This document shows, one piece after another, positions 18,053 through 26,868 of a stretch of 44,323 bases of DNA (position 1 is the stretch's first letter; every line of letters starts with the position of its first letter). The DNA is from Bacteroidales bacterium (GTDB lineage Bacteria; Bacteroidota; Bacteroidia; Bacteroidales; UBA12077), in assembly GCA_028282785.1 (NCBI GenBank), contig JANQHE010000041.1, positions 1-44,323 on the forward strand, in the 5' to 3' direction. Position numbers and translations under genes: made by a program. The notes below the pieces were generated by a model, which was not told the origin of the DNA, did not search any database, and was given only the letters and a program-made list of their open reading frames with translations.

Positions 18053-18180
18053 AATTATGATTTTTAGAATCTAATAATGACATTAAAAATATTTAAAGAC
18101 AAAATACAGTCAACAGAAAAAAATTTAAGGGTCAAATGACTCCAAAAAACAGGTTTCTTTTCCAGAAACCTGTTTTTTTT
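18053..18180 (+). ncRNA. Candidate small RNA of about 125 nt
   Basis: A good -7 element and a strong terminator frame about 125 nt with no convincing gene. It contains an 20-codon reading frame (18077-18139) of uncertain meaning, a small hairpin GGGTC-AAAT-GACTC (18129-18142) and the terminator stem. It ends 19 bp before the EamA gene, so it could also be an attenuating leader for that gene. No known RNA family is recognised. Confidence 0.35.
18148..18180 (+). terminator. Strong rho-independent terminator
   Basis: AACAGGTTTC (18148-18157) pairs perfectly with GAAACCTGTT (18165-18174) over a 7-nt loop, followed by a run of T to 18180. It lies 179 bp after the S33 gene and 19 bp before the EamA gene. 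Confidence 0.8.
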
Positions 18181-18198
18181 GTGCAATAACGAACGAGA

Positions 18199-19101
18199 AT
18201 GGTTTTTTTAGTATTTAGTATTCTTTCATCAGCAGCGATTTATGTAATCTTCAAATTTCTTGATAGATTTAAAATAAAAACTTTCAATGTAATTATCATA
18301 AATTACATCACTGCAACTATTTTAGGAATACTTCTGACAAATTCACAAGCCGATATTTTCCCGATTTATATGAATACCTGGTTCCCCTACTCTATTTTCA
18401 TCGGAATCATGTTTATTATAATGTTTGTTGTTATAGCCAAATCATCACAGGTTGTTGGGATTGCAGTTACAACAATTTCCAACAAAATGTCGGTAATCAT
18501 CCCGATCGCTGTTTCAATCATAATTGATCCTTTAGATGTTTTAAGCAATCTAAAAGCAACTGGAATTATATTGGCGGTTTTAGCTGTTTTCTTATCGGTT
18601 TATCAGAAACCTGCCCGCCGGCAGGCAGGAATAAAAGTAGAATTTGACCCAAGAAATATTTACTTGCCAATTATACTGTTTCTCGGAATGGGATTAGTTG
18701 ACTCATTTGTAAAATATGCGCAACAATATCATGTTGCAGATGATGTATTGCCAATTTTTACCGTGATTTTATTTGCAATGGCTGCAATTACCGGACTAAT
18801 TACAAAGGCATTAAGAAGAACTCCTTTTAAAGAATTAATCGAAAAGAAAAACCTACTATGGGGAATTGGATTAGGAATCTGTAATTACGGTTCATTATAC
18901 TTTTTGATCAAAGCACTTAACTATAAATCTCGGGTTGGAGAATCTTTAGATGGTTCCATTGTTTTTGGGATCAACAATTTAGGAGTAATCACATTATCCG
19001 TTCTAATAGGATTAATTGTATTTAAAGAACGGTTTTTAAAAATTAACTGGGTAGGAATAATTCTATCATTAATTGCAATTTATATACTATCAATTACTTA
19101 G
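18199..19101 (+). CDS. EamA-family (DMT) membrane transporter
   Basis: The 300-residue protein has about ten hydrophobic helices in two halves, as in drug/metabolite exporters of the EamA type. The substrate cannot be told. The loop between the halves contains PARRQAG (near residues 138-144), which is encoded by a palindromic 20-mer. The stop codon (TAG, 19099-19101) directly abuts the ATG of the yigZ gene, so the two are probably co-transcribed. Confidence 0.8.
   Translation: MVFLVFSILSSAAIYVIFKFLDRFKIKTFNVIIINYITATILGILLTNSQADIFPIYMNTWFPYSIFIGIMFIIMFVVIAKSSQVVGIAVTTISNKMSVIIPIAVSIIIDPLDVLSNLKATGIILAVLAVFLSVYQKPARRQAGIKVEFDPRNIYLPIILFLGMGLVDSFVKYAQQYHVADDVLPIFTVILFAMAAITGLITKALRRTPFKELIEKKNLLWGIGLGICNYGSLYFLIKALNYKSRVGESLDGSIVFGINNLGVITLSVLIGLIVFKERFLKINWVGIILSLIAIYILSIT
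18610..18629. repeat. Palindromic 20-mer embedded in frame in the EamA gene
   Basis: CCTGCCCGCCGGCAGGCAGG lies inside the coding sequence and encodes PARRQA in the loop between the two transporter halves. It is 18/20 identical to 9666-9685, in the ygeY gene on the other strand. Confidence 0.7.
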
Positions 19102-19719
19102 ATGGCAGAATTTGTAGATGAATATTTAACCATAAGCCAACCAAGCGAAGGTTTTTTTAAAGACAGGGGAAGTAAGTTCCTGGCTTTTGCATATCCTGTT
19201 TCGAACGAGGAAGAAATAAAAGTCGTTCAGGAACAATTAAAAAGCGATTATCACGATGCAAGGCACCATTGTTACGCATATATGCTGGGTAAGGATAAAA
19301 ATATTTTTCGTGCCAACGATGACGGAGAACCTTCGAGTACAGCCGGCAAACCAATACTGGGTCAAATTAAATCATTTGATTTGACAAACATTCTCATTGT
19401 TGTAATAAGATATTTTGGCGGTACAAAGTTAGGTGTGAGCGGTTTAATTAATGCATACAAAACAGCAGCCGAAGAAGCACTTAAAAATGCTAAAATCATT
19501 AAAAAAACTTTGCATGATATATATGAACTAAAATTTGAATATTCTGAAATGAATGAGGTAATGAGAATAATGAAAGAAGAACAAATAGAACAAGTCGGTC
19601 AGAATTTTGAGCTTAATTGTTCCATTACACTGGCACTTCGAAAAGCTGATGTGGATAAAGTGTTAAGCAAATTCGACAGAGTAGAAAAATTAAAAATAGA
19701 ATATATAGAAACCAGATAA
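19102..19719 (+). CDS. yigZ: YigZ/IMPACT-family protein
   Basis: The 205-residue protein has the UPF0029/IMPACT N-terminal domain with KSDYHDARHHCYAYMLG, DDGEPSSTAGKPILGQI and IRYFGGTKLGVSGLINAY, and a C-terminal ferredoxin-like domain (DUF1949 type). Bacterial members bind nucleic acid or nucleotides, but a firm biochemical role is not established. It begins immediately after the EamA stop codon, with pyrB 34 bp downstream, which suggests one transcript running into pyrBI. Confidence 0.88.
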   Translation: MAEFVDEYLTISQPSEGFFKDRGSKFLAFAYPVSNEEEIKVVQEQLKSDYHDARHHCYAYMLGKDKNIFRANDDGEPSSTAGKPILGQIKSFDLTNILIVVIRYFGGTKLGVSGLINAYKTAAEEALKNAKIIKKTLHDIYELKFEYSEMNEVMRIMKEEQIEQVGQNFELNCSITLALRKADVDKVLSKFDRVEKLKIEYIETR

Positions 19720-19753
19720 ATTTTAACTATGTACCACGAATAAATCTGTATTA

Positions 19754-20662
19754 ATGGAAAATAAAAATCTAATTTCAATTACGGATTACACAAAAGAAGA
19801 AATCTTTAAGATCCTGGATCTTGCAGAAGATTTCGAAAAAAATCCGAATCAGAACCTTTTAAACAACAAGGTTGTAGCAACTCTATTTTTTGAACCTTCA
19901 ACACGTACACGATTAAGTTTCGAAAGTGCGATTAGCAGGCTTGGAGGAAAATACATTGGTTTTACCGATGCAAGTTCGTCAAGTGTATCTAAGGGAGAAT
20001 CTGTTAAAGATACTATTATGACTGTCGCAAATTATAGTGATTTAATCGTAATGCGTCACCCGATTGAAGGAAGTGCGCGATGGGCCAGTGAAGTATCTCG
20101 TGTACCTATTGTAAATGCTGGTGACGGGGCAAATCAACACCCAACTCAAACCATGCTCGATTTATACTCAATTCGTAAAACACAAGGAACACTTGATAAT
20201 TTAAATATTTGCTTTGTAGGTGACTTAAAATATGGGCGAACTGTCCACTCTTTACTTCAAGCAATGGCAATGTTCAATACAACCTATAACTTCGTTTCTC
20301 CAAAAGAGTTAAGAATTCCGGATGAATATAAGCTTTATCTGGATAAAAAAGGGTTAGAATATCAGGAACACCGGGAATTAGACGAGGTAATAAAAAGTGC
20401 AGATATAATTTACATGACACGTATACAGCGTGAAAGGTTTTCGGACCCTATGGAGTATGAAAAGACCAAAAACGCTTATGTTCTTAAAAATGATATGTTG
20501 GAAGAAACAAAAGAAAATATGAAAGTTCTTCATCCACTTCCAAGAGTAAACGAAATTGACACAAATGTGGATGAAAATACAAAAGCTTATTATTTTACAC
20601 AGGCACTAAATGGTGTTTACACCCGCCAGGCTATAATTACATATATTTTAGGACTTAAATAA
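19754..20662 (+). CDS. pyrB: Aspartate carbamoyltransferase catalytic chain
   Basis: The 302-residue protein carries [14 protein letters not shown] (carbamoyl-phosphate site), [23 protein letters not shown] and [11 protein letters not shown], all diagnostic of ATCase catalytic chains. It makes N-carbamoyl-aspartate in pyrimidine synthesis. pyrI follows 8 bp downstream, so the enzyme should be the allosteric catalytic/regulatory holoenzyme. A second, distinct transcarbamylase (YgeW-type) is at 7367-8554. Confidence 0.97.
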   Translation: MENKNLISITDYTKEEIFKILDLAEDFEKNPNQNLLNNKVVATLFFEPSTRTRLSFESAISRLGGKYIGFTDASSSSVSKGESVKDTIMTVANYSDLIVMRHPIEGSARWASEVSRVPIVNAGDGANQHPTQTMLDLYSIRKTQGTLDNLNICFVGDLKYGRTVHSLLQAMAMFNTTYNFVSPKELRIPDEYKLYLDKKGLEYQEHRELDEVIKSADIIYMTRIQRERFSDPMEYEKTKNAYVLKNDMLEETKENMKVLHPLPRVNEIDTNVDENTKAYYFTQALNGVYTRQAIITYILGLK

Positions 20663-20670
20663 TTCGAATT

Positions 20671-21132
20671 ATGGAAATGAACGATAAAAAACTTCAGGTA
20701 AGCGCCATAAAAGATGGTACTGTAATTGACCATATACCAGCAAGCAATCTTTTTAAAGTTATCAATATCCTTAATTTAAATAAGGTTGAAACTCAAATGA
20801 CTTTCGGTTCTAATTTTGGAAGCAAGAAGCTTGGTTCTAAAGCAATTATTAAATTATCCGACGTATTTTTTGCAGATAATGATATCAATAAGATTGCCCT
20901 GGTAGCTCCGGAAGCTAAACTGAATATCATAAGAGATTACAAAGTGGTCGAAAAGAAAATAGTAGAAGTGCCTGAGAGCATTAAAGGCATTGCCAAATGT
21001 ATGAACCCTAAATGTATTACAAACCACGAAGGAATTGTTACAAAATTTACGGTTGTATCAAAAAAAGATGTGGCAATAAAATGCCATTATTGTGAAAAGA
21101 TTACTGATGCAGAACATATGGAGATTTTATAA
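20671..21132 (+). CDS. pyrI: Aspartate carbamoyltransferase regulatory chain
   Basis: The 153-residue protein has an N-terminal nucleotide-binding domain (KDGTVIDHIPASNLFKVINIL) and a C-terminal zinc domain with Cys110, Cys115, Cys138 and Cys141 (CX4C-X22-CX2C). This is the usual PyrI length and layout. It binds ATP/CTP and links PyrB trimers. The start could be Met1 or Met3. It forms an operon with pyrB. Confidence 0.96.
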   Translation: MEMNDKKLQVSAIKDGTVIDHIPASNLFKVINILNLNKVETQMTFGSNFGSKKLGSKAIIKLSDVFFADNDINKIALVAPEAKLNIIRDYKVVEKKIVEVPESIKGIAKCMNPKCITNHEGIVTKFTVVSKKDVAIKCHYCEKITDAEHMEIL

Positions 21133-21143
21133 TTGATATAAGG

Positions 21144-21169
21144 CCTGACAGGTTTTAAAACCTGTCAGG
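21144..21169. repeat. Perfect 26-bp palindrome between pyrI and the RAYT gene
   Basis: The arms CCTGACAGGTTTT (21144-21156) and AAAACCTGTCAGG (21157-21169) are exact inverted repeats. It lies 15 bp before the RAYT start. Palindromes of this kind (REPs) are the known partners of RAYT transposases; a related one is at 39274-39305. Confidence 0.7.
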
Positions 21170-21184
21170 TAAATATGTTTACTT

Positions 21185-21838
21185 ATGCAAAATCTTGAAC
21201 CAGGCAGGTATTATCATATTTATAACAGAGGAGTTAATTCTTGTAATATCTTTAAAGAAACTACCAATTACGAACATTTTCTCAATTTATATGAAAAATA
21301 TATTTTGCCAATTGCAGATACATTTGCATGGTGTTTACTTTCTAATCACTTTCATTTTTTATTACGAATTAAAAATGAAGATGAAATAGGTTATTATAGA
21401 AATATCAACTTTGACAAGTCTAAAGACTTTGTCAAGTTTCAGACAACAAATGACTTGTCAGAATGCAAAGCATCTGACAAAGTCAAAAAACCGAACCCGT
21501 CAAAGCATTTTTCACATTTATTTAATGCTTATTCACGTTATTTTAATATAAAATACAACCGAACCGGGTCATTATTCGAACGTCCCTTTAAAAGAATCTT
21601 AATTGAAAACGAATCGTATCTAAAATATTTGGTTTATTACATTCATCATAATCCTGTAAAACATTGTTTTGTCGAAGATATGATAGAATATCCATGGAGT
21701 TCCTATTTATCAATTTTGTCTCCTAAAAAGACAAATTTAAACCGGAAACAGGTAATTGAATGGTTCGATGATTTACATAACCTAGAGTATTTTCATGAAA
21801 AAGAACAAGATTTGAATAAAATAAGACATTTAATCTAA
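21185..21838 (+). CDS. REP-associated tyrosine transposase (RAYT, Y1 family)
   Basis: The 217-residue protein has the Y1/HUH layout: N-terminal RYYHIYNRGVN, the metal-binding NHFHFLL (HFHF at 55-58), the RAYT block NAYSRYFNIKYNRTGSLFERPF, a catalytic Tyr in YYIHHNPVKH (151-152) and YPWSSY. RAYTs cut at and mobilise short palindromic REP sequences but lack the flanking ends of IS200/IS605. A middle stretch (about 75-105, rich in Asp/Lys/Ser) is encoded by palindromic DNA resembling the nearby REP. It appears intact. Confidence 0.9.
   Translation: MQNLEPGRYYHIYNRGVNSCNIFKETTNYEHFLNLYEKYILPIADTFAWCLLSNHFHFLLRIKNEDEIGYYRNINFDKSKDFVKFQTTNDLSECKASDKVKKPNPSKHFSHLFNAYSRYFNIKYNRTGSLFERPFKRILIENESYLKYLVYYIHHNPVKHCFVEDMIEYPWSSYLSILSPKKTNLNRKQVIEWFDDLHNLEYFHEKEQDLNKIRHLI
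21408..21437. repeat. REP-like imperfect palindrome inside the RAYT coding sequence
   Basis: TTGACAAGTC (21411-21420) pairs with GACTTTGTCAA (21425-21435) with one bulged T, around a TAAA loop. A further TGACAAAGTC at 21475-21484 is the exact complement of GACTTTGTCA at 21425-21434. The pattern resembles the CCTGACAGGTTTT arm of the adjacent palindrome. Confidence 0.5.
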
Positions 21839-21883
21839 GGAAAAATTTAAAAATCGGCGAGTATAAAGTTCCTTATCTTCTAA

Positions 21884-22342
21884 CTATCTAATTCTATCCA
21901 TACTTCTAATTAATGCTTCGTCTTTACCTATTGCCCTTATCGCCAAATAAGTAAGAATTGCTGAAATTATTGGAAATATTGCTGTTACATTATAACTAAC
22001 TATTCCATCCAATTGCTTAGAAAAATTCTGAATGTAATAGTAATTCAATCCCAAATATCCTAACATTAACATTAAATTAATGAAATTAATTCGCATTTGA
22101 ATAACTCTTTTTTTGTATAAAAAAATACTTAAAAATGAAATGGATACGATTAAGATCAATAATATCATCGGAGGAATCGTTAATAAATACATTCCCTCTT
22201 CGTTTTTAATAGAAAGTCCGTTAAAATTTATTATAAATAACTGACCATTAGCACCTAATAATTCAGCGAATGGGTATATAAATATAGACCCCATTAGAAG
22301 TGCAACTATCAATAAATATACAGATTGAATCCTTTGAATCAT
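21884..22342 (-). CDS. DUF4293 family membrane protein
   Basis: The 152-residue protein starts MIQRIQSVYLLIVALLMGS and ends ALIRSMDRIR, which are the typical ends of the Bacteroidota DUF4293 family. Four hydrophobic segments are visible. No function is known. It is a single gene converging on the RAYT gene, with a conserved core phylogenetic distribution that supports the taxonomic call. Confidence 0.85.
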   Translation of the reverse strand: MIQRIQSVYLLIVALLMGSIFIYPFAELLGANGQLFIINFNGLSIKNEEGMYLLTIPPMILLILIVSISFLSIFLYKKRVIQMRINFINLMLMLGYLGLNYYYIQNFSKQLDGIVSYNVTAIFPIISAILTYLAIRAIGKDEALIRSMDRIR

Positions 22343-22651
22343 AATGCCTAATTAAATAAATTGATTTGATCTGACTTAGCAAATGCAAAAGTATGCCTTT
22401 TTAATTATTTAACAACAGAAATAAGGGCAATTTATGTAATGATTTTTAAAATTTGATTCCACCATTCTTTATCTTTTTAGAAACATCCACAAGATTAATG
22501 GAAATTTGGATGGATGGATATTAAATACTTAATAAATTCAGAAGTTTAATATATCCTTTAATCCATTATTTCAATTCTCCCAATATACTGTTCTATCTTC
22601 AACAGAAGGGCAAATAGCCACAATTCCAATTATACATAACATTAAGCCCTG
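22343..22651. other. 309-bp intergenic gap
   Basis: This gap separates the DUF4293 and nitroreductase genes, both on the minus strand. Only a 24-codon minus-strand frame (MLCIIGIVAICPSVEDRT) near 22570-22645 is visible, and it is not recognisable as a real gene. I see no RNA gene, repeat or clear promoter consensus. Confidence 0.5.
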
Positions 22652-23197
22652 TTACAAAAGTATTTCATCCAAAGATTTTCTATATCGTTTTTTAAACTCA
22701 CGTTCCTTTAATTCTTCAGGAAATAGTTCAATATCTCCTTTATAGCCAATAGCCATAACTGCCATTGGCTCAAATTCATCATCTAAATCAAATAATCCCT
22801 TAACTTTTTCAACGTCATAACCACCCATTTGGTGAACATATAATCCTAGTGAAGTGGCCTGTGCAAGTAAATTTCCCACAGCCATTCCCGTGTCATACTG
22901 AGCAAAACGATTGGGTCTATTCTTTACGGATGAATTCTTTTTTGCAAGGCTTAATACCAGAACAGGTGCAAATTTTGCCCAATTCTGATTTGCCAGCATT
23001 AAACTTTGCAAAAGTTTCTGATAATTTTCATTCTTATCTTTTATCCCGACAATAAACCTCCAGGGTTGTTCATTAAAACTGGATGGGGCCCATCTGGCAG
23101 CTTCAAACAGTGTAAGCAATGTTTCTTCCTTTATTGATTTTGAAGAAAAAATAACTGTACTATATCTATCTGTAATAACACGATTAACTGTACTCAT
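22652..23197 (-). CDS. Nitroreductase-family flavoprotein
   Basis: The 181-residue protein matches the FMN-dependent nitroreductase fold: RYSTVIFSSKSI, FEAARWAPSSFNEQPWRFIV, then YDTGMAVGNLLAQATSLGLYVHQMGGYD and MAVMAIGYKGD. Such enzymes reduce nitro groups, quinones or other acceptors with NAD(P)H. The physiological substrate is unknown. It is a single gene, divergent from ornithine aminotransferase. Confidence 0.9.
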   Translation of the reverse strand: MSTVNRVITDRYSTVIFSSKSIKEETLLTLFEAARWAPSSFNEQPWRFIVGIKDKNENYQKLLQSLMLANQNWAKFAPVLVLSLAKKNSSVKNRPNRFAQYDTGMAVGNLLAQATSLGLYVHQMGGYDVEKVKGLFDLDDEFEPMAVMAIGYKGDIELFPEELKEREFKKRYRKSLDEILL

Positions 23198-23306
23198 TTG
23201 TGTTCATTTTTTAGTTTAGTTTTATAAACATCAAGTTATAAAAAGTGTTCAATACATAAAATGATATCCAACCCTTAATTCAAAAAGTATGTTATTAAAT
23301 ATTTAT

Positions 23307-23336
23307 TTTGAAAATAAAATCTTCATTTTAAGTTTG
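23307..23336 (+). promoter_or_regulatory. Consensus Bacteroidota promoter of rocD
   Basis: TTTG (23307-23310), an 18-bp spacer and TAAGTTTG (23329-23336) fit the TTTG-N19-TAnnTTTG pattern closely. The predicted start near 23342 gives a 5-prime leader of about 75 nt before the rocD ATG at 23418. Confidence 0.65.
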
Positions 23337-23417
23337 ATAATCAGGAAAGGATTTCTTAGAATTGTAGGCTAAAGAAAAAAGTGACAATTAGTGTATAACA
23401 ATTTAAAAATCAAAGTT

Positions 23418-24638
23418 ATGACAAAAATGACAAGTCAGGATTATATCCAAAGAGAGGATAAATATGGTGCACATAATTATCATCCACTTCCTGTTGTTCT
23501 TGAAAGAGCTGAGGGTGTTCATGTTTGGGATGTAGAAGGAAAACAATATTATGATTTTTTGTCTGCATATTCTGCAGTTAACCAAGGGCATTGCCATCCA
23601 AGAATTGTAAATGCGATGACAGAGCAAGCTAAAAAGCTTACTTTAACTTCTCGTGCATTTTATAACAGTGTATTAGGTGAATATGAAGAATATGTAACTA
23701 AATATTTTGGTTTTGATAAAGTATTACCAATGAATACTGGTGCTGAGGCTGACGAAACAGCTATTAAATTAGCTCGTAAGTGGGGATACCAGAAAAAAGG
23801 AATTGCTGAAAACCAAGCTAAAATAGTGGTTTGTAATGAAAACTTCCATGGGAGAACAATTACAATCGTTTCAATGTCAACCGATCCTGATGCATATAAA
23901 GATTATGGCCCTTATACTCCAGGTTTTGTTAAGATTCCTTACAATGATCTTGAAGCATTGGAAAACGAATTAAAAGACGAAAATGTAGCAGCATTCTTAG
24001 TTGAACCTATTCAAGGCGAAGCTGGTGTTTATGTTCCTGATAATGGATACCTAAAAGCTGTATCCGAACTTTGTAAAAAATATAATGTACTTTTTATTGC
24101 TGATGAAGTACAAACAGGTATTGCACGTACGGGTAAATTATTAGCTTGTGATCATGAAGGTGTTAAACCAGACATTCTGATTTTAGGTAAAGCAATTTCT
24201 GGTGGTGTATTTCCTGTATCAGCAGTTTTAGCTAACGATGATATCATGCTTTGCATTAAGCCTGGTGAGCATGGTTCCACTTTCGGCGGAAATCCAATTG
24301 CCGGTAAGGTTGCTATCGAAGCATTAGAAGTTGTTAAAGATGAGAATTTAGCAGAAAATGCTGAACGTCTGGGCGAAATCTTCCGCGATGAATTCAATAG
24401 TATCAAATCTGATATGATCGAATTAGTTCGTGGAAAAGGATTGTTAAATGCTGTTGTTATTAAAAATAAAGAAGGAAAAACAGCTTGGGATGTATGTGTT
24501 GCTATGGCTGAAGCCGGAGTTTTAGCTAAACCGACCCATGGTAATATTATCCGTTTTGCTCCTCCTTTGGTAATTACAGAAGAACAATTGCGTGATGCAA
24601 TGAATCGTATTAAAGAAGTATTTAAGAAATTCGAATAG
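23418..24638 (+). CDS. rocD: Ornithine aminotransferase (class III, PLP)
   Basis: The 406-residue enzyme has the class III aminotransferase signatures, with the PLP Lys258 in [18 protein letters not shown] and Asp229 in [13 protein letters not shown]. Motifs such as [21 protein letters not shown] and [19 protein letters not shown] point to ornithine-oxo-acid transaminase. It converts ornithine and 2-oxoglutarate to glutamate semialdehyde and glutamate. The ATG at 23418 was chosen over the in-frame GTG at 23391. It is a single gene with its own promoter and terminator. Confidence 0.94.
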   Translation: MTKMTSQDYIQREDKYGAHNYHPLPVVLERAEGVHVWDVEGKQYYDFLSAYSAVNQGHCHPRIVNAMTEQAKKLTLTSRAFYNSVLGEYEEYVTKYFGFDKVLPMNTGAEADETAIKLARKWGYQKKGIAENQAKIVVCNENFHGRTITIVSMSTDPDAYKDYGPYTPGFVKIPYNDLEALENELKDENVAAFLVEPIQGEAGVYVPDNGYLKAVSELCKKYNVLFIADEVQTGIARTGKLLACDHEGVKPDILILGKAISGGVFPVSAVLANDDIMLCIKPGEHGSTFGGNPIAGKVAIEALEVVKDENLAENAERLGEIFRDEFNSIKSDMIELVRGKGLLNAVVIKNKEGKTAWDVCVAMAEAGVLAKPTHGNIIRFAPPLVITEEQLRDAMNRIKEVFKKFE

Positions 24639-24690
24639 ATCTTATCGATAATACCGCCCATACGGCAGAAAGATATTAAACCTTTTTAAT

Positions 24691-24729
24691 AAAAAGCTGT
24701 CTCAATGATTTAATTGGGCAGCTTTTTTT
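24691..24729 (+). terminator. Terminator of rocD
   Basis: AAAAAGCTG pairs with CAGCTTTTT, extended inward by CTCAAT/ATTGGG with few mismatches and a small loop, followed by T residues. It lies 52 bp after the rocD stop codon. Confidence 0.75.
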
Positions 24730-24772
24730 ATATTTGCCCATTTATCGATTATATTAACAAAAACTCAAAATA

Positions 24773-26818
24773 ATGAAATTTAAGCTAACTGTAAAATTTG
24801 CTTTGATAGCTGCGTTTGCTATGATACTAATTACTTCGTGTACTCAACAAAAAGTTAAAGAAAAAATCACTTTAGATGTAAGTTTGATTGACACTACTTT
24901 CGATCCTGCAAAAGATTTTTACCATTATGCAAATAATGGTTGGATGCAAAAATATCCTTTACCAGATGATGAAAGTCGTTATGGTTCATTTGACCAACTG
25001 GGAAAAGAAACAAGCAAGAAAGTAAGATCATTACTGGAAGAGCTTGGGAAAGGAAATTACGGACAAGGAACCATTGAGCAAAAGATAGGTGATTTCTATG
25101 CTATGGGAATGGATTCTGCAAAAATTGAAGAACAAGGATTAGAACCTTTGAAGCCTGAATTTGAGAAAATTGCCGCAATTCAAACCATGGAAGATGTTCA
25201 AAAACAAATTGCACACTTTCATACCATCGGTGTTGGGTCTGTTTTTGGATTCTTCGGATCAATTGATATTAAAAATAGTGAAATGAACATTGCGCATCTT
25301 AATCAAGGTGGTTTAGGAATGTCAGACAGAGATTATTATCTTAATGAAGATGAAAGATCAGTTGAAATACGTGAGGCATACGAAAAGCATTTAGTTAAAA
25401 TGATAATGCTAAGTGGAATTTCCGAGGAAAAAGCTACTGATATGTCAAAAACAATTATGAAAATTGAGACTCGTCTGGCTAAAGCTTCTTTCACTAGGTT
25501 AGAAAACAGAAATCCACATGCAACCTATAATAAGAAAACTCAGGAAGAAGTTTCAAATCTTTATCCAAACTTTGATTGGAAAACATATATAACAGCTATA
25601 GGCGTTGAGTATGAAGGAGAAATCAATGTTCGTCAACCTAAGTTTTTCAAAGAGGTTAATAATATGATGGCTGAGATAACGGTTGAAGAATGGAAAGATT
25701 ATTTCTACTGGAATTTCTTTAATACAACGGCTAACTATTTAACTCAGGAAATTCAGGAGCAAAACTTTGATTTCTATGGTCGTACAATGCAAGGAAGCCA
25801 GGAAATGCGTCCGCGCTGGAGAAGAGTTCTTGGAACAACTAACGGAGCTTTAGGGGATGCTATCGGACAAAAGTTCTCTGAAAAGTATTTTCCGGCGGAA
25901 GCTAAAGAAAGAATGGTTGCTTTAGTTGAAAACCTAAGAGTTGCGTATGGGCAAAGAATTGATAATCTTGAGTGGATGAGTGATGAAACCAAAGCAAAAG
26001 CTCATAATAAATTGGCATCAATGAGAGTTAAGATTGGTTATCCTGATGAATGGAGAGATTTTTCCGGTTTAGAAGTTGGTCGTGAAGCATTTGTATTAAA
26101 TGTACTTGCTGCAAATAAATTTGGTAGAGAATACAATAATAGTAAAATTGGAAAACCTGTAAACAAAGAGGAATGGTTTTTCCCTGCACATACAGTTAAT
26201 GCTTATTATGCTCCACCATTAAACGAAATTTGCTTCCCTGCAGGTATTTTACAACCTCCTTTCTTCTATTTAGATGGAGATGATGCGATTAACTATGCTG
26301 CTATTGGAGCTGTTATTGGTCACGAAATGTCGCATGGTTTTGATGATCAAGGTAGGTTATACGATAAAGAAGGGAATCTTACTAATTGGTGGACCGACGA
26401 AGATTCTGAGAGGTTTAACGCACGAACAAAAGTATTAGTTGATCAATTCAATAATATTGTGATTATTGATGATCTTCATGCGGATGGTGAGTTATCGCTA
26501 GGTGAAAACATTGCTGACTTAGGTGGTTTAAATATTGCCTATACAGCATTCCAAAATGCTCAAAAAGAAAATCCGCAAGCCGAAATTATTGATGGTTTTT
26601 CTCCGGATCAAAGATTTTTCTTAAGCTGGGCAAGAGTTTGGGCGCAAAATATTCGCGAAAAAGAAATGATCCGTAGAACTAAGGAAGATGTTCACTCGCT
26701 AGGAATCAATCGTGTACACGGACCGGTTGCCAACATGCCTGAATTCCATGCTGCATTTGAAATTAAAGAAGGAGACGCTTTATACATACCTGAAGATAAA
26801 CGAGCTTCTATTTGGTGA
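24773..26818 (+). CDS. M13-family (neprilysin/PepO-like) metallopeptidase lipoprotein
   Basis: The 681-residue protein has a lipoprotein signal ending in ITSC (Cys23), then the large M13 helical domain. The zinc site is His517-Glu-Met-Ser-His521 (VIGHEMSHGFDDQG) with the third ligand Glu578 (GENIADLGG). The substrate-binding NAYYAPPLNEICFPAGIL block precedes it, as expected. M13 enzymes cut oligopeptides, so it likely works in the envelope alongside the other secreted peptidases here. It is a single gene with a downstream terminator. Confidence 0.95.
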   Translation: MKFKLTVKFALIAAFAMILITSCTQQKVKEKITLDVSLIDTTFDPAKDFYHYANNGWMQKYPLPDDESRYGSFDQLGKETSKKVRSLLEELGKGNYGQGTIEQKIGDFYAMGMDSAKIEEQGLEPLKPEFEKIAAIQTMEDVQKQIAHFHTIGVGSVFGFFGSIDIKNSEMNIAHLNQGGLGMSDRDYYLNEDERSVEIREAYEKHLVKMIMLSGISEEKATDMSKTIMKIETRLAKASFTRLENRNPHATYNKKTQEEVSNLYPNFDWKTYITAIGVEYEGEINVRQPKFFKEVNNMMAEITVEEWKDYFYWNFFNTTANYLTQEIQEQNFDFYGRTMQGSQEMRPRWRRVLGTTNGALGDAIGQKFSEKYFPAEAKERMVALVENLRVAYGQRIDNLEWMSDETKAKAHNKLASMRVKIGYPDEWRDFSGLEVGREAFVLNVLAANKFGREYNNSKIGKPVNKEEWFFPAHTVNAYYAPPLNEICFPAGILQPPFFYLDGDDAINYAAIGAVIGHEMSHGFDDQGRLYDKEGNLTNWWTDEDSERFNARTKVLVDQFNNIVIIDDLHADGELSLGENIADLGGLNIAYTAFQNAQKENPQAEIIDGFSPDQRFFLSWARVWAQNIREKEMIRRTKEDVHSLGINRVHGPVANMPEFHAAFEIKEGDALYIPEDKRASIW

Positions 26819-26840
26819 TCAGATATTTAAAACACAAACT

Positions 26841-26868
26841 AAGCCGTACATTTTGTACGGCTTTTTTA
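26841..26868 (+). terminator. Terminator of the M13 peptidase gene
   Basis: AAGCCGTACA pairs with TGTACGGCTT around a short TTT loop, followed by TTTTT. It overlaps the 3-prime end of the converging histidine kinase gene and may act in both directions. Confidence 0.8.

Noticed and set aside
23391-23417. GTG at 23391 as the rocD start
   Set aside because: It would add nine unconserved-looking residues; the ATG at 23418 gives the usual N-terminus of ornithine aminotransferases.
24152-24661. Long minus-strand reading frame of 169 codons inside rocD
   Set aside because: It is a shadow frame of a strongly supported gene and its translation (rich in Ser, Ile, Thr, with no domain) looks random.
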